NCBI RefSeq assembly: GCF_000008685.2
Contig: NC_001855.1
Span: 1-36,849, forward strand
Direction of reading: 5' to 3'
From: Borreliella burgdorferi B31
Lineage (GTDB): Bacteria; Spirochaetota; Spirochaetia; Borreliales; Borreliaceae
DNA: 36,849 bases
Positions 27,383 to 36,422 of this stretch are shown here, in pieces. Under the pieces are notes generated by a model. It ran no database searches. It had not been told where the DNA came from and saw only the letters and a list, made by a program, of their open reading frames with translations. Made by a program: the position numbers and the translations under genes. Position 1 is the first letter of the stretch, and every line of letters begins with the position of its first letter.

Positions 27383-28240
27383 CTAAGATTCTCTACTACT
27401 TAAAGCAGCTTCATGTGCTTTATTTAACTCTTCAAACTCTTTATTTGCTTGATCCATCTTGTCTTTAAGTTTTTCTTGTTTCTGCTTAGCAGTCTTAAGG
27501 CTAACTTTAGCCCTGCCCATTGCTTCTTTAGCATCATTCATATAATAGTGGTATCGAGCATATTGGTAACCTTGAGTATTGCTATTATTTAACGCTTCTT
27601 GTAAAGCATCTTCTGCTTTTCTATTTGCATACTCAAAATCGTGCTTAGAACTTTTTAAGGCACTTACTGCATCTGAATAATTAGAGTTAGCATAAGCATG
27701 GCTGCTACTAACTTTGCGAATAGCTTGATCAAGTTTAGGCAATAAGGTTGGGTTAGCTTTATTAGATTTTCTAGCATTATTTAAAAAAGAACTAGCATTG
27801 TCAACTTTACTTTTTATATTATTAAGTCTTGACTTTATTGTTTCTAAATCTGTAGTTATTTTATTAACTTCTTCTAAAGAGGTATAAATTTCTTGTATAA
27901 TGTTTCTAGCTTCACTAGTTTCCCTAGAGTTATTATTAACTTGTTGAGGTTGTCTATTAGTATGTTTTTCACTAGCATCGCTAGCAACGGAAGGGTTTGT
28001 GTTTACAATACCATCTTTTTGTATACCTAAATTATTGTTTTTTTTACTTTCTTTTGCTTCTTTTAGGTTCTTTTCATTATTTTGTTCTTGATTATTTACT
28101 TCCTTATAACTAATACTTCTAGCTTTACGACCACTTCTTTTGTTGTCTTTTATAAGAGATTTATCTACAGCTTCATATAGCTTGCAAGAGATAAAGCTTA
28201 AAAATAAACTGAATATTAATACTTTAATCATTAAATTCAT
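27383..28240 (-). CDS. BBK45, P37-family lipoprotein
   Basis: The start at 28240 gives 285 residues with leader MNLMIKVLIFSLFLSFISC (Cys19) and matches the paralogues; an upstream in-frame ATG would bury the leader. A short Arg-rich motif (RSGRKARS), an Asn/Gln-rich disordered tether (about 40-130) and a helical C-terminal domain (about 130-285) follow. That domain has Ala-rich repeats such as DAVSALKSSKHDFEYANRKA. It belongs with BBK46, BBK48 and BBK50 (paralogous family 75). A good promoter (TTGATT, 17 bases, TATAAT) lies at 28287-28315. The GAGGT ribosome binding site of its paralogues is degenerate here (AGTTAGCAC), so translation may be weak. Exact function unknown. Confidence 0.85.
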   Translation of the reverse strand: MNLMIKVLIFSLFLSFISCKLYEAVDKSLIKDNKRSGRKARSISYKEVNNQEQNNEKNLKEAKESKKNNNLGIQKDGIVNTNPSVASDASEKHTNRQPQQVNNNSRETSEARNIIQEIYTSLEEVNKITTDLETIKSRLNNIKSKVDNASSFLNNARKSNKANPTLLPKLDQAIRKVSSSHAYANSNYSDAVSALKSSKHDFEYANRKAEDALQEALNNSNTQGYQYARYHYYMNDAKEAMGRAKVSLKTAKQKQEKLKDKMDQANKEFEELNKAHEAALSSRES

Positions 28241-28286
28241 TGTGCTAACTTTATGCAAAAATAGAGTATTATTGTAATACAATATC

Positions 28287-28315
28287 ATTATATTACATTT
28301 ATTATTAGTAATCAA
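28287..28315 (-). promoter_or_regulatory. BBK45 promoter
   Basis: On the minus strand TTGATT (28310-28315), a 17-base spacer and TATAAT (28287-28292) form a near-consensus sigma-70 promoter. The same layout and neighbouring bases occur upstream of BBK50. Confidence 0.7.
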
Positions 28316-28390
28316 GAATATGAGTTATATGTTAAGCTTATAGCATAGAGCTTTTTTCTTTAAAGCTGAGCTATCTAAGATTAGTATTAT

Positions 28391-29212
28391 TTAATAAGCA
28401 GCTTCATATGCTTTATTTAGCTCTTCAAAGTCTGCATTTGCCTGATACATATTAGAATTAAGATATTCTTGTTTATGCTTAGCGTTATCTAGCATCCTTT
28501 TAGCCCTCTCCATTGCATCTTTAGCGTCATTTATAAAAGAATGATAATGACCGTTATACCATTCATAATTTTCCTTTGAAGCATTTTATGCCTCAACTGC
28601 CTTTCTCTTTGCATCTTTAAAGGCAGTATCAGCTATTCCCAGGGAATTAAATGCATCATTATAACAAATGATAAAAGAAGTATGACTACTCTTAACCTTA
28701 GCAATAGCTTGGTGCAGGCTAAGCAATAAGGTTTGATTATCTTGATTAGATTTAGGTGCTTTTCTAGCGTTCTCTAAATAAGAATTAGCTGTATTAAGCA
28801 AGCTTTCTATATTATCAAGTATTTGTTTTATAGTTTCTAAATCTTTTCTTAGTCTAGCGCACTCTTCTGTAGAAGATTCAATTTCCTTCATAATATTACT
28901 ATCTTCATTAGCTTTACTGGATTCACTATTAACTTGTTGGGGAAGACTGCTGCTACTATTATCATTTTGCATATCTGCAACAACTAAATGATTTTTGTCT
29001 ATGTTTTGTTTCATATAAGCATTATTTGTACTTCTAGGCCTGCGACTTCTACTCTCATTGCTGCTTCCTAAAGTATTAAAAGACTTGTTGTTGTCTAGTA
29101 TGTCTGTAACCTGCTCAGCGTTGTCTGCAAGATTATCATATAGGTTACAAGAGAGGATATTTGGAATTGAAACTAAAGTGGATAAAATAAATAATTTAGC
29201 AATTAAATTCAT
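28391..29212 (-). pseudogene. bbk46: BBK46, P37-family lipoprotein interrupted by one in-frame stop
   Basis: The gene starts MNLIAKLFILSTLVSIPNIL-SC (Cys22) after GAGGT. A TAA at 28586-28588 follows KAVEA, where the paralogues continue (RALEEALSNSNAS in BBK48). The same frame then runs on for 64 residues (NASKENYEWYNGHYHSFIND onwards) and ends YEAAY-stop at 28391. Restoring one codon would give a 273-residue lipoprotein of the same build as BBK45, 48 and 50. From memory, BBK46 was annotated as a pseudogene in B31, yet was reported to matter for persistent infection and to bind RNA; I cannot verify whether infectious clones carry the intact codon. Confidence 0.85.
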
Positions 29213-29476
29213 CTATCTTAGTACCTCTTCTTAGAATCTGATGATATTTATGCTTTATTCTTAAAAAATAAATATATCACATTTATAAAAATAGAAAAAT
29301 AGTGAATGCTAAATGCAAACCAAACTATAAATTTGAAAGAAGTAGAGTAGTGCTTGTAAAGGCAAGAGGGAAGTGAAATAGTTAATTTAGGTAAGCCGAT
29401 ATATAAGCTTTTCTAGTAAAGATGGGATTATATATGAGTAGAGATATTAAAGAAACTAAAGCCTACACTGGAAGTT

Positions 29477-30463
29477 TTAAAGCTTGAATATATTTTCTAT
29501 TTCTTTTTTGCAAGAATTTCCCTGTTGAAGATAATCAATAGCTTTTTGTGTATATTCAATGCATGCAGAAGCAAAGTCTATAGCTCTGTATGCTAAATTT
29601 TTTGCATGTTGCATATCACGTCCGTTAAAACTGCCACCGAACCGGTATGAATTGCCATTGTATAGTCTTTTATAAATAGATTCTGCTAGTTTATCCTTAG
29701 CCTCATCTAGCATGCCTTTAGCAGATACCCAAGAATTAGTTGCTTGCTCCATAAAAGAACGCATTTCTTGTAATTTAGGCATAATAGTCTTTATTTTTCT
29801 ATTCAAAGGAGATGCGTCTAAATTAGAGAATAACAAGTTTGATAAAGTTTCATAATCTTTTTCAAACTCAAGGAGTGTATTGTTTAATTTGTTTTCAGGA
29901 TTAGCATGATTAACAATTTGCGTGGCATTTTTAATTTCTGAAAGAGATGTTTGCTCATACTCTTCTTGTGCAAATTCATCTAAGTTAGCTTTAATTTCTT
30001 CTTCTGAAGGAATAGCAGGAGTTTTACTTGTTGTAGTAAGGCTATTTTTAAAATTACTTTGTTCAATTGGATCATGTTGTGGAGTAGCTGATTTATTTTC
30101 TTCCATCTTTACATTATTTTGAGCATGCGAGTCATTTTGTATTATTGCTGGACTTGAATTTGGTAGGGATTCTTTATTATTAGCACCAGGATCATCTGAC
30201 ATATGTTGATTAGAACCTACTTGTAAGATTGGATCATAAGTTTTTTTATTTGATGATGTAACGTCTTTAGGAGATTCAATTTCCTTACTATTTTTATCTA
30301 CTGAAGTATTAGTAGTATTTTTATTTTCTTGATGATCTTTTAATGCTAATGCAAACTGTTCTATAGATTTTTTAGATAGAAAACCAGAACAACTTTCAAA
30401 TAAAAAAAGAGAACTAAATACTAAATTAGGTATAATAAAAATTTTTATTAAACATAATCGCAT
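29477..30463 (-). CDS. BBK47, lipoprotein duplicated as BBK49
   Basis: The 328-residue lipoprotein has leader MRLCLIKIFIIPNLVFSSLF ending LFESC (Cys25). A long, polar disordered tether (about 30-165) is rich in Asn, Ser and Pro. The C-terminal helical domain (about 165-328) includes FMEQATNSWVSAKGMLDEAK and ends CKKEIENIFKL. Residues 1-165 are almost identical to BBK49, while the C-terminal domains differ at many positions. It alternates with P37-type genes, all on the minus strand. AAAGGAAAT precedes the start. Function unknown; surface exposure is inferred from the leader. Confidence 0.87.
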   Translation of the reverse strand: MRLCLIKIFIIPNLVFSSLFLFESCSGFLSKKSIEQFALALKDHQENKNTTNTSVDKNSKEIESPKDVTSSNKKTYDPILQVGSNQHMSDDPGANNKESLPNSSPAIIQNDSHAQNNVKMEENKSATPQHDPIEQSNFKNSLTTTSKTPAIPSEEEIKANLDEFAQEEYEQTSLSEIKNATQIVNHANPENKLNNTLLEFEKDYETLSNLLFSNLDASPLNRKIKTIMPKLQEMRSFMEQATNSWVSAKGMLDEAKDKLAESIYKRLYNGNSYRFGGSFNGRDMQHAKNLAYRAIDFASACIEYTQKAIDYLQQGNSCKKEIENIFKL

Positions 30464-30665
30464 AATATTTATATTTCCTTTTTAATAAAACTTTGTTATG
30501 TACTTATATAGCAAATAATATCTATATTAATAATAATTATAATATAAAAATAAAGATATTAAAGGTAATTCATGTAATTATTTAAAAAATAATGACTTTT
30601 TAAGTCAAACTATAAAGTTAAGAGAAAATAAAGTGTTGTTTAGAAAAAGAGTATTATAAACAAAG

Positions 30666-30696
30666 AAGCCAAACCTCATAAAGTATTGTCTGGCTT
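30666..30696 (-). terminator. BBK48 terminator hairpin
   Basis: On the minus strand AAGCCAGAC pairs imperfectly with GTTTGGCTT, followed by CTTTG, starting 23 bases after the BBK48 stop. The equivalent hairpin follows BBK50 near 33026-33056. Confidence 0.5.
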
Positions 30697-30718
30697 GTCT
30701 TTAATATTTTACTTTTAC

Positions 30719-31585
30719 TTATCTAGAGTCCATATCTTGCAATTTTTTATATATATCATTTAACTCTTGAAAGTCTTTATTTGTCTTAGTCATATTTTCA
30801 TTAAGTTCTTTTTGCTTATTCTTAGCAACCTCTAGCAAACTTTTAGTACTACTCATTGAAGCTTTAGCATCAGCCATAAATTGGTGGTAGCCAGCATAGT
30901 AGTAGCTCTCATGCCTTGAAGCATTGCTATTACTTAATGCCTCTTCTAAAGCCCGATCTGCTTTTCTTTGTGCATACTCAAAATCGTTCTTAGCTCTTTT
31001 TAAAGCAGCAATAGCATCATTGCAATGAGTATCAGCAGAAGCATGATTACTCTTAACCTTAGCAATAGCTTCTTCTAGGCTAGGCAATAAGGCTAAGTTA
31101 GCTTTACTAGATCCCACACCTCTTCTAGTCTGCTCTAAATAAGATTTAGCTGTACTAAGTAAGCTTTTTATCTTATCAAGGCTTGCTTTTACTTTTGCTA
31201 AATCTTCATTTATTCTATTGTACTCTTCTTTAGAAGATTCAATTTCCGTCATAATGTTTCTAGCTTCACTAGCTTCATTATCTTGGATATTAACTTGTAG
31301 AGTATGGTTGCTGCTACTATTATCATTTTGCATATCGGGTTGCATGTCTGCCATCAAAGGTTTTTTGCCTGTATCTTGGTCCATATAAGTATTATCTACA
31401 CTTCTAGGCTTACGACCACTTCTCTTGCTGTCATCGTTACTCTTTAGAGTATTAAAAGACCCATTATTGCTTTTTAGTTTGTCTATAACCTGATCGGCGT
31501 TGTATGTAATCTTCTTGTATAATTTACAAGAGATAACACTGGAAAATAAAATAGTTAGAATAAATAATTTATTAATTAAATTCAC
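30719..31585 (-). CDS. BBK48, P37-family lipoprotein
   Basis: The start codon is GTG at 31585, set by GAGAAG ten or so bases upstream and by alignment with the paralogues. The 288-residue product has leader MNLINKLFILTILFSSVISC (Cys20), an Arg-rich RSGRKPRS motif and a Gln/Asn/Ser tether to about residue 110. A helical core with SLDKIKSLLSTAKSYLEQ follows, then Ala-rich heptads (AIAALKRAKNDFEYAQRKAD). The last 35 residues (NKQKELNENMTKTNKDFQEL onwards) are identical to BBK50, because both lie inside the duplicated segment. Same family as BBK45, 46 and 50. Role unknown; immunogenic surface protein by family. Confidence 0.88.
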   Translation of the reverse strand: MNLINKLFILTILFSSVISCKLYKKITYNADQVIDKLKSNNGSFNTLKSNDDSKRSGRKPRSVDNTYMDQDTGKKPLMADMQPDMQNDNSSSNHTLQVNIQDNEASEARNIMTEIESSKEEYNRINEDLAKVKASLDKIKSLLSTAKSYLEQTRRGVGSSKANLALLPSLEEAIAKVKSNHASADTHCNDAIAALKRAKNDFEYAQRKADRALEEALSNSNASRHESYYYAGYHQFMADAKASMSSTKSLLEVAKNKQKELNENMTKTNKDFQELNDIYKKLQDMDSR

Positions 31586-31689
31586 CTTATTACTTCTCTT
31601 TAGAATCTGATATTCTTATATTAAAAAATATATTGCATTTATAATTTATAAAATGATTAATAATGCATAAGCCAAACTATAAATCTGAA

Positions 31690-33215
31690 AGAATTAAAGT
31701 AGTGTTTGTAAAGGCAAGATAGGAGTGAGATAGTTAATTTAGGTAAGCTGATATAAGTTTTTCTAGTAAATAGAGTTTCATATATGATTAGAGATATTAA
31801 AAAAACTAAAGCCTACACTGGAAGTTTTAAAGCTTTAATATATTTTCTATTTCTTTTCTGCAAGAATTTCCATATTGAAGAAAACTAATAGCATTTTCCA
31901 TATATTTAATGCATTCAGTAGCAAGATCTATAGCTCTTTTTGCTAAATCTTGTATATTGCGTTTGTTAAAATTACTGCCTAACCAGTATGAATTGCCATT
32001 TTCATTGTTTAATCTTTTATAAATAGAATCTGCTAGTTTATCTCGAGCCACATCTAGCATATCTTTAGCAGACCCCCAAGAATTAGTTGCTTGCTCCATA
32101 AAAGAACGCATTTCTTCTAATTTTACCCATAGTGTGGCTTTGACAGACTTTATTTTTCTATTTAAAGGAGATGTGCTTAGATTAGAAAATAATAAATCTG
32201 ACATTTTTTGATGAAATTCTTTAAACTCAAGGAGTGTATTGTTTAAGTTATTTTCAGAATTAGCACGATTAATAAACTGCTCTGCATTTTTAATTTCTGA
32301 AAGAGATGTTTGCTCATACTCTTCTTGTGCAAATTCATCTAATTTAGCTTTAATTTCTTCTTCTGAAGGAATAGCAGGAGTTTTACTTGTTGTAGTAAGG
32401 CTATTTTTAAAATTACTTTGTTCAATTGGATCATGTTGTGGAGTAGCTGATTTATTTTCTTCCATCTTTACATTATTTTGAGCATGCGAGTCATTTTGCA
32501 TTATTGCTGGACTTGAATTTGGTAGGGATTCTTTATTATTTGCACCAGGATCATCTGACATATGTTGATTAGAACCTACTTGTAAGATTGGATCATAAGT
32601 TTTTTTATTTGATGATGTAACGTCTTTAGGAGATTCAATTTCCTTACTATTTTTATCTACTGAAGTATTAGTAGTATTTTTATTTTCTTGATGATCTTTT
32701 AATGCTAATGCAAACTGTTCTATAGATTTTTTAGATAGAAAACCAGAACAACTTTCAAATAAAAAAAGAGAACTAAATACTAAATTAGGTATAATAAAAA
32801 TTTTTATTAAACATAATCGCATAATATTTATATTTCCTTTTTAATAAAACTTTGTTATGTACTTATATGGCAAATAATATCTATATTAATAATAATTATA
32901 ATATAAAAATAAAGATATTAAAGTTAATTCATGTAATATTTTAAAAAATAATGATTTTTTAAGTCAAACTATAAAGTTAAGAGAAAATAAAGTGTTGTTT
33001 AGAAAAAGAATATTATAAATAAAGAAGCTAAACCTCATAAAGTATTGTCTGGCTTCTTATCTTTAATATTTTACTTTTACTTATCTAGAGTCCATATCTT
33101 GCAATTTTTTATATATATCATTTAACTCTTGAAAGTCCTTATTTGTCTTAGTCATATTTTCATTAAGTTCTTTTTGTTTATTCTTAGCAACCTCTAGCAA
33201 ACTTTTAGCACTCTC
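31690..33215 (-). repeat. Tandem duplication, copy B (partner 29340-30860)
   Basis: It carries BBK49 and the 3' end of BBK50 with near-identical intergenic DNA. Corresponding start codons are 2,359 bases apart and corresponding stop codons 2,362 bases apart. Confidence 0.85.
31827..32822 (-). CDS. BBK49, lipoprotein paralogue of BBK47
   Basis: The 331-residue lipoprotein shares the leader (Cys25) and the disordered tether with BBK47 almost base for base to about residue 165. The helical C-terminal domain is then diverged (FHQKMSDLLFSNLSTSPLNR, with the insertion VKATLWVKLEEM, ending CRKEIENILKL). The identical N-terminal part and diverged C-terminal part suggest either recent conversion of the 5' half or selection for a variable exposed head. 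It lies between BBK48 and BBK50. Function unknown. Confidence 0.87.
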   Translation of the reverse strand: MRLCLIKIFIIPNLVFSSLFLFESCSGFLSKKSIEQFALALKDHQENKNTTNTSVDKNSKEIESPKDVTSSNKKTYDPILQVGSNQHMSDDPGANNKESLPNSSPAIMQNDSHAQNNVKMEENKSATPQHDPIEQSNFKNSLTTTSKTPAIPSEEEIKAKLDEFAQEEYEQTSLSEIKNAEQFINRANSENNLNNTLLEFKEFHQKMSDLLFSNLSTSPLNRKIKSVKATLWVKLEEMRSFMEQATNSWGSAKDMLDVARDKLADSIYKRLNNENGNSYWLGSNFNKRNIQDLAKRAIDLATECIKYMENAISFLQYGNSCRKEIENILKL

Positions 33216-34079
33216 CATTGCATCATTAGCATTATTTATCCGGTAATGGTAAAGATAATTGTACCCCCTAAAATGAGGTATATCTTTTAAAGCTTCTTCT
33301 AAAGCATCATTTGCTTTTCTTTTTGCATGCTCAAAATCATTCTTAGCTTTTGCTAAAGCAGCAATTGCATCAGTATAGCAAACATTAAGAGAGGCATAAC
33401 TACTAATAGCCTTTTCAATTGCTTTATCAAGGTTAGGCAATATTTCTAGTATAGAACCATTAGTTCTAGAATTTTTTCTAGCATTATTTAAATAAGATTT
33501 AGCGCTATCAGCTAATCTTTTTATCTTATCAAGTTTTGATCTTGTTTCCTTTAAAGCTGCATTTACTTTCTCAGCTTCTTCTAAAGAGGTAGAAGCTTTT
33601 TGTATAATTTTACTAGCTTCTCTAGCTTCACTAGAGTCCTTATTAAGTAGTTGAGGTTGTCTGCTAGTATCATGTTTCTTGTTTTCTACTTCACTAGCAT
33701 CGGAATGAGCTGTGTCTAAAACACTATCATCTGCTTGTATACCTGAACTATTGTTTTTTTCACTTTCTTTTACTTTACTTTCATTATTTTGTTGTTGATC
33801 ATTTCTGTTTTGATTACTTTCTTTTACCCCAATTTCTTCAGCATCATCTAAAGCTCTAGATGTGCGACCACTTCTGTTGTTGTCTTTTATAGAATCTAGA
33901 GAACTATTATCTAGTTTAGAAGTAGAATTTGTACTTTTATTATCAGCTATATCTTTATCATAGACAAAAGCTTTAGCTAAAGCTTGTTGCGATTTATTTG
34001 TAAGCTTTTCATATAATTTACAAGAGATAAAGCTAGAAAATAAACTGGATATCAACATCACTTTAATTATTAAATTCAT
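33081..34079 (-). CDS. bbk50: BBK50, immunogenic lipoprotein P37
   Basis: The 332-residue lipoprotein has leader MNLIIKVMLISSLFSSFISC (Cys20). It is the longest of its family because of an extended polar tether (about 30-155) with two Arg/Gly motifs (RSGRTSR) and Gln/Asn runs. The helical domain (about 155-332) carries ASTSLEEAEKVNAALKETRS and the Ala-rich AIAALAKAKNDFEHAKRKAN, and ends identically to BBK48. Start context is GAGGTAATATA-ATG. A near-consensus promoter lies at 34125-34152. P37 was described as an in vivo-expressed antigen that elicits protective immunity in mice (established, recalled). Ligand unknown. Confidence 0.92.
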   Translation of the reverse strand: MNLIIKVMLISSLFSSFISCKLYEKLTNKSQQALAKAFVYDKDIADNKSTNSTSKLDNSSLDSIKDNNRSGRTSRALDDAEEIGVKESNQNRNDQQQNNESKVKESEKNNSSGIQADDSVLDTAHSDASEVENKKHDTSRQPQLLNKDSSEAREASKIIQKASTSLEEAEKVNAALKETRSKLDKIKRLADSAKSYLNNARKNSRTNGSILEILPNLDKAIEKAISSYASLNVCYTDAIAALAKAKNDFEHAKRKANDALEEALKDIPHFRGYNYLYHYRINNANDAMESAKSLLEVAKNKQKELNENMTKTNKDFQELNDIYKKLQDMDSR

Positions 34080-34124
34080 TATATTACCTCTATCTAAAAT
34101 AGAATATTATTAGAATATTTTATC

Positions 34125-34152
34125 ATTATATCACATATATAGTAGCAATCAA
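34125..34152 (-). promoter_or_regulatory. BBK50 promoter
   Basis: On the minus strand TTGATT (34147-34152), 16 bases and TATAAT (34125-34130) lie about 45 bases before the BBK50 start. The region is closely similar to the BBK45 promoter. Confidence 0.7.
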
Positions 34153-34594
34153 GATTATGAGCTAGATGTTAAGATAGATATCATAAAACTAAATAACATA
34201 GAATAAGAATTTAAATAAAAATTAGAATGAGATGAATTTGAGGATAAATAAATTTATTTTGATTTTAAATAGTATTTTAGAGTTATGTATTGCTGAATCT
34301 ATATCAAAAATATTTATTCTTGAAAAATAGGTTCTTTATAGTTTAACTGCTATTACTAGTTTAGTAATAGTTTCTTTAACTAAAGGTTCTTGCACAAAAG
34401 GCCTAAAAAGCTATCATGGGAAGATACAAGAAGCCATTTCTATAATCTTTGTTTAGAAATAGCAGTTCACTATCAATACTTTTAAATCGACAAGTTGAGA
34501 TACCGAATATGTCACACAACTTTATCAATTTTGAATTGTATTTATTTACATTAATTGATAAATTTTTGTCTTTGCTTTTCTTATTCAATTTTTA
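34153..34594. other. Intergenic region between BBK50 and BBK52 with two hairpins
   Basis: No convincing gene is present; a 61-codon frame at 34403-34588 overlaps the hairpin element and lacks a ribosome binding site. A small hairpin (CTATTACTA/TAGTAATAG) lies near 34350-34372 and a copy of the dispersed hairpin at 34433-34470. Confidence 0.5.
34433..34470 (+). repeat. Dispersed hairpin element, copy 3
   Basis: GCCATTTC, then TATAATCTTTGTTTAGAAAT, then AGCAGTTCAC: the loop and right arm match the perfect copy at 35630-35675, and the left arm is partly eroded. It lies downstream of BBK52 (minus strand). Confidence 0.75.
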
Positions 34595-35443
34595 TCATTC
34601 ATCAGTAAAAAGTTTTAATTTTTCTTTTGATAAATTTGAATACTTATTAATTAATAATTTAATGGTATCGTTAAATAGCTTTAGATTTAATATAATTTCG
34701 TAGGTTTTATATTTATCGGTTTCTTTATCTTTTATAGTAAGATATGCAGGCATATAGTTACAGTTATTTTTTTTATAAAATAACTTAAAATAATCTGCTA
34801 AAGAATTGTCAAAAACTCCAAAATTATATGAATAAATGTAATTAGGTTCTTTTGAAGTTTCTTTTAAATTAATTTTGGCTAAACCAGTTCTATTTTGTTC
34901 AAAATCAATATTAGATTCTTCAGAATTTAGTTTTAAACTATTTATTTCGTATTTTTTTTCAAACTCTTTAGTTGATTCAAATGCTATTATCTTAACTATA
35001 GGTGCTTTTTTGCCGAGTATTTTATAGTTATTGTCATTAATGCTATAATTATAACTAAAAAAAGTTTTGAATCGAATGGGTGAAAAAATATAAGAGTACC
35101 TAAGTTCTCTAAGATCTTCAATTAAATTGTTATTTTTATCTTTTAAAACCCTTAAGTCACCAGATTTTGCCCATGTAACATAACCACCTGCAAGTAATTC
35201 AAGCACGTCCCCCTCTTTTATTTCATTTAATTCGGGTTCTTTAAAAGAAAGACAAGTATTTTCATTACGCTCTTCAATGGGCTTTTTATCATATTTTATA
35301 ATATTTCCCTCTTCAATTATCTTAAAATCCAAAACCTCGGTTTTGATACTGTTGATTTTTGAAGATTTTGGTGGAGTCAAAAAACACGAATAAAATAATG
35401 GTATATATAAAAATATATTCAAAATATATATGTTCTTTTTCAT
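34595..35443 (-). CDS. BBK52, lipoprotein
   Basis: The 282-residue product has leader MKKNIYILNIFLYIPLFYSC (Cys20). Unlike its helical neighbours it appears rich in strand and Tyr/Phe. Examples are the SH3-like stretch GDVLELLAGGYVTWAKSGDL (about residues 77-97) and later NFGVFDNSLADYFKLFYKK. The length and clean frame support a real gene. The ribosome binding site is weak (AATGGAAAAA). It diverges from BBK53 and is flanked on both sides by copies of the dispersed hairpin. Published annotation calls it a lipoprotein (recalled). I do not know its function. Confidence 0.82.
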   Translation of the reverse strand: MKKNIYILNIFLYIPLFYSCFLTPPKSSKINSIKTEVLDFKIIEEGNIIKYDKKPIEERNENTCLSFKEPELNEIKEGDVLELLAGGYVTWAKSGDLRVLKDKNNNLIEDLRELRYSYIFSPIRFKTFFSYNYSINDNNYKILGKKAPIVKIIAFESTKEFEKKYEINSLKLNSEESNIDFEQNRTGLAKINLKETSKEPNYIYSYNFGVFDNSLADYFKLFYKKNNCNYMPAYLTIKDKETDKYKTYEIILNLKLFNDTIKLLINKYSNLSKEKLKLFTDE

Positions 35444-35867
35444 AAAATTTTTCCATTAATTGTATTTCTTTCTATTTCTCTATTTACATTTGGATTTTTA
35501 TATGTTGGAGTTTTAATCGATCTTGTTAGAATAACAACAAACAAGTTTAAATGTAATTAAAAGGATTCTTTAGTAAATTTTTTATTAGTCTTGTTAAAAT
35601 TATTTTTTAATTTTTTAAGCACATTTTGTGTGAACTGCTATTTCTATAATCTTTGATTTAGAAATAGCAGTTCACTAGATAATAATAAAGCTAAAATTAA
35701 TATTTTAGTATTTAATAATTCTTGAGAAAAGGTAAAATTGGTATATGTTTACTTGTTATAGAAAAATCTATCTTGGTAGGACTTTAAATGTTTAATAAAA
35801 TAGTGCTTAGATAAACTTGTATATTTACAACAGATTATTTTTGTAGTAAGGTAGGTAAGGAGCATAT
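35444..35867. other. Divergent intergenic region between BBK52 and BBK53
   Basis: No gene is visible. It holds the perfect copy of the dispersed hairpin at 35630-35675 and must include the promoters of both flanking lipoprotein genes. Confidence 0.6.
35630..35675 (+). repeat. Dispersed hairpin element, copy 4 (perfect)
   Basis: Arms GTGAACTGCTATTTCT (35630-35645) and AGAAATAGCAGTTCAC (35660-35675) are exact reverse complements. They enclose the 14-base loop ATAATCTTTGATTT, which recurs with little or no change in the three other copies. Confidence 0.9.
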
Positions 35868-36422
35868 ATGAGGATTTTGGTTGGCGTTTGTATAATAGCA
35901 GCATTGGCTTTATTGGGTTGTTATTTGCCTGATAATCAGGAACAAGCTGTTCAAACTTTTTTTGAGAATTCGGAAAGTAGTGATATGGGTTCCGATGAGA
36001 TTGTTACTGAAGGCATATTTTCTAGTTTAAAATTATATGCGTCTGAACATCGTTTATTGGTTGAGATAAAAAAGACTTTAATTAGTTTAAAAGATCCTAA
36101 TTATCGTGATGTAGTACGCCCAGTGAGTGACTATAATGAGGAGTATTTTAATAAATTCTTTCTAGATTTAGGGTCTGAGCAATCTAAAGACCTGATTAAG
36201 TTGTTTATTATGGTAAAAAATGAGCAGAACAATAATAAATTTATGCGTATAGTTCGTTGGCTGTATTCATGTATAGAGGAGTTATATTCTCTAGATATTA
36301 AGTATTCTGGCGAGGGGAGCCATGAGTATAATCGTAATATGCCTAGACCCACTGCTTATGAACAATATTTAAAAGTGAAGAGGTATGATTATAATAGCCC
36401 AGTTTCTATTTTACCTACATAA
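35868..36422 (+). CDS. BBK53, lipoprotein of Borrelia paralogous family 52
   Basis: The 184-residue lipoprotein starts after AAGGAG. The leader MRILVGVCIIAALALLGC gives lipidated Cys18. The mature part has a short acidic tether (ENSESSDMGSDE) and a compact helical domain from about residue 50 (SSLKLYASEHRLLVEIKKTL) to the end. The relatives I recall are BBI42 and BBQ03, termed outer membrane proteins. Its last 34 bases overlap, on the other strand, the truncated end of a TM2-domain gene, indicating a recombination joint there. Function unknown. Confidence 0.83.
   Translation: MRILVGVCIIAALALLGCYLPDNQEQAVQTFFENSESSDMGSDEIVTEGIFSSLKLYASEHRLLVEIKKTLISLKDPNYRDVVRPVSDYNEEYFNKFFLDLGSEQSKDLIKLFIMVKNEQNNNKFMRIVRWLYSCIEELYSLDIKYSGEGSHEYNRNMPRPTAYEQYLKVKRYDYNSPVSILPT

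Larger units (their letters stand above)
29340..30860 (-). repeat. Tandem duplication, copy A (partner 31690-33215)
   Basis: The region from the 3' flank of BBK47, through BBK47 and its upstream region, to the last 35 codons of BBK48 is repeated about 2.36 kb to the right around BBK49 and BBK50. About 29935-30850 is nearly base-identical to 32290-33210. The BBK47/BBK49 C-terminal coding part is diverged between the copies. Confidence 0.85.

Noticed and set aside
34403-34588. 61-codon minus-strand frame near the right end
   Set aside because: It overlaps a copy of the dispersed hairpin, lacks a ribosome binding site and has no recognisable family.
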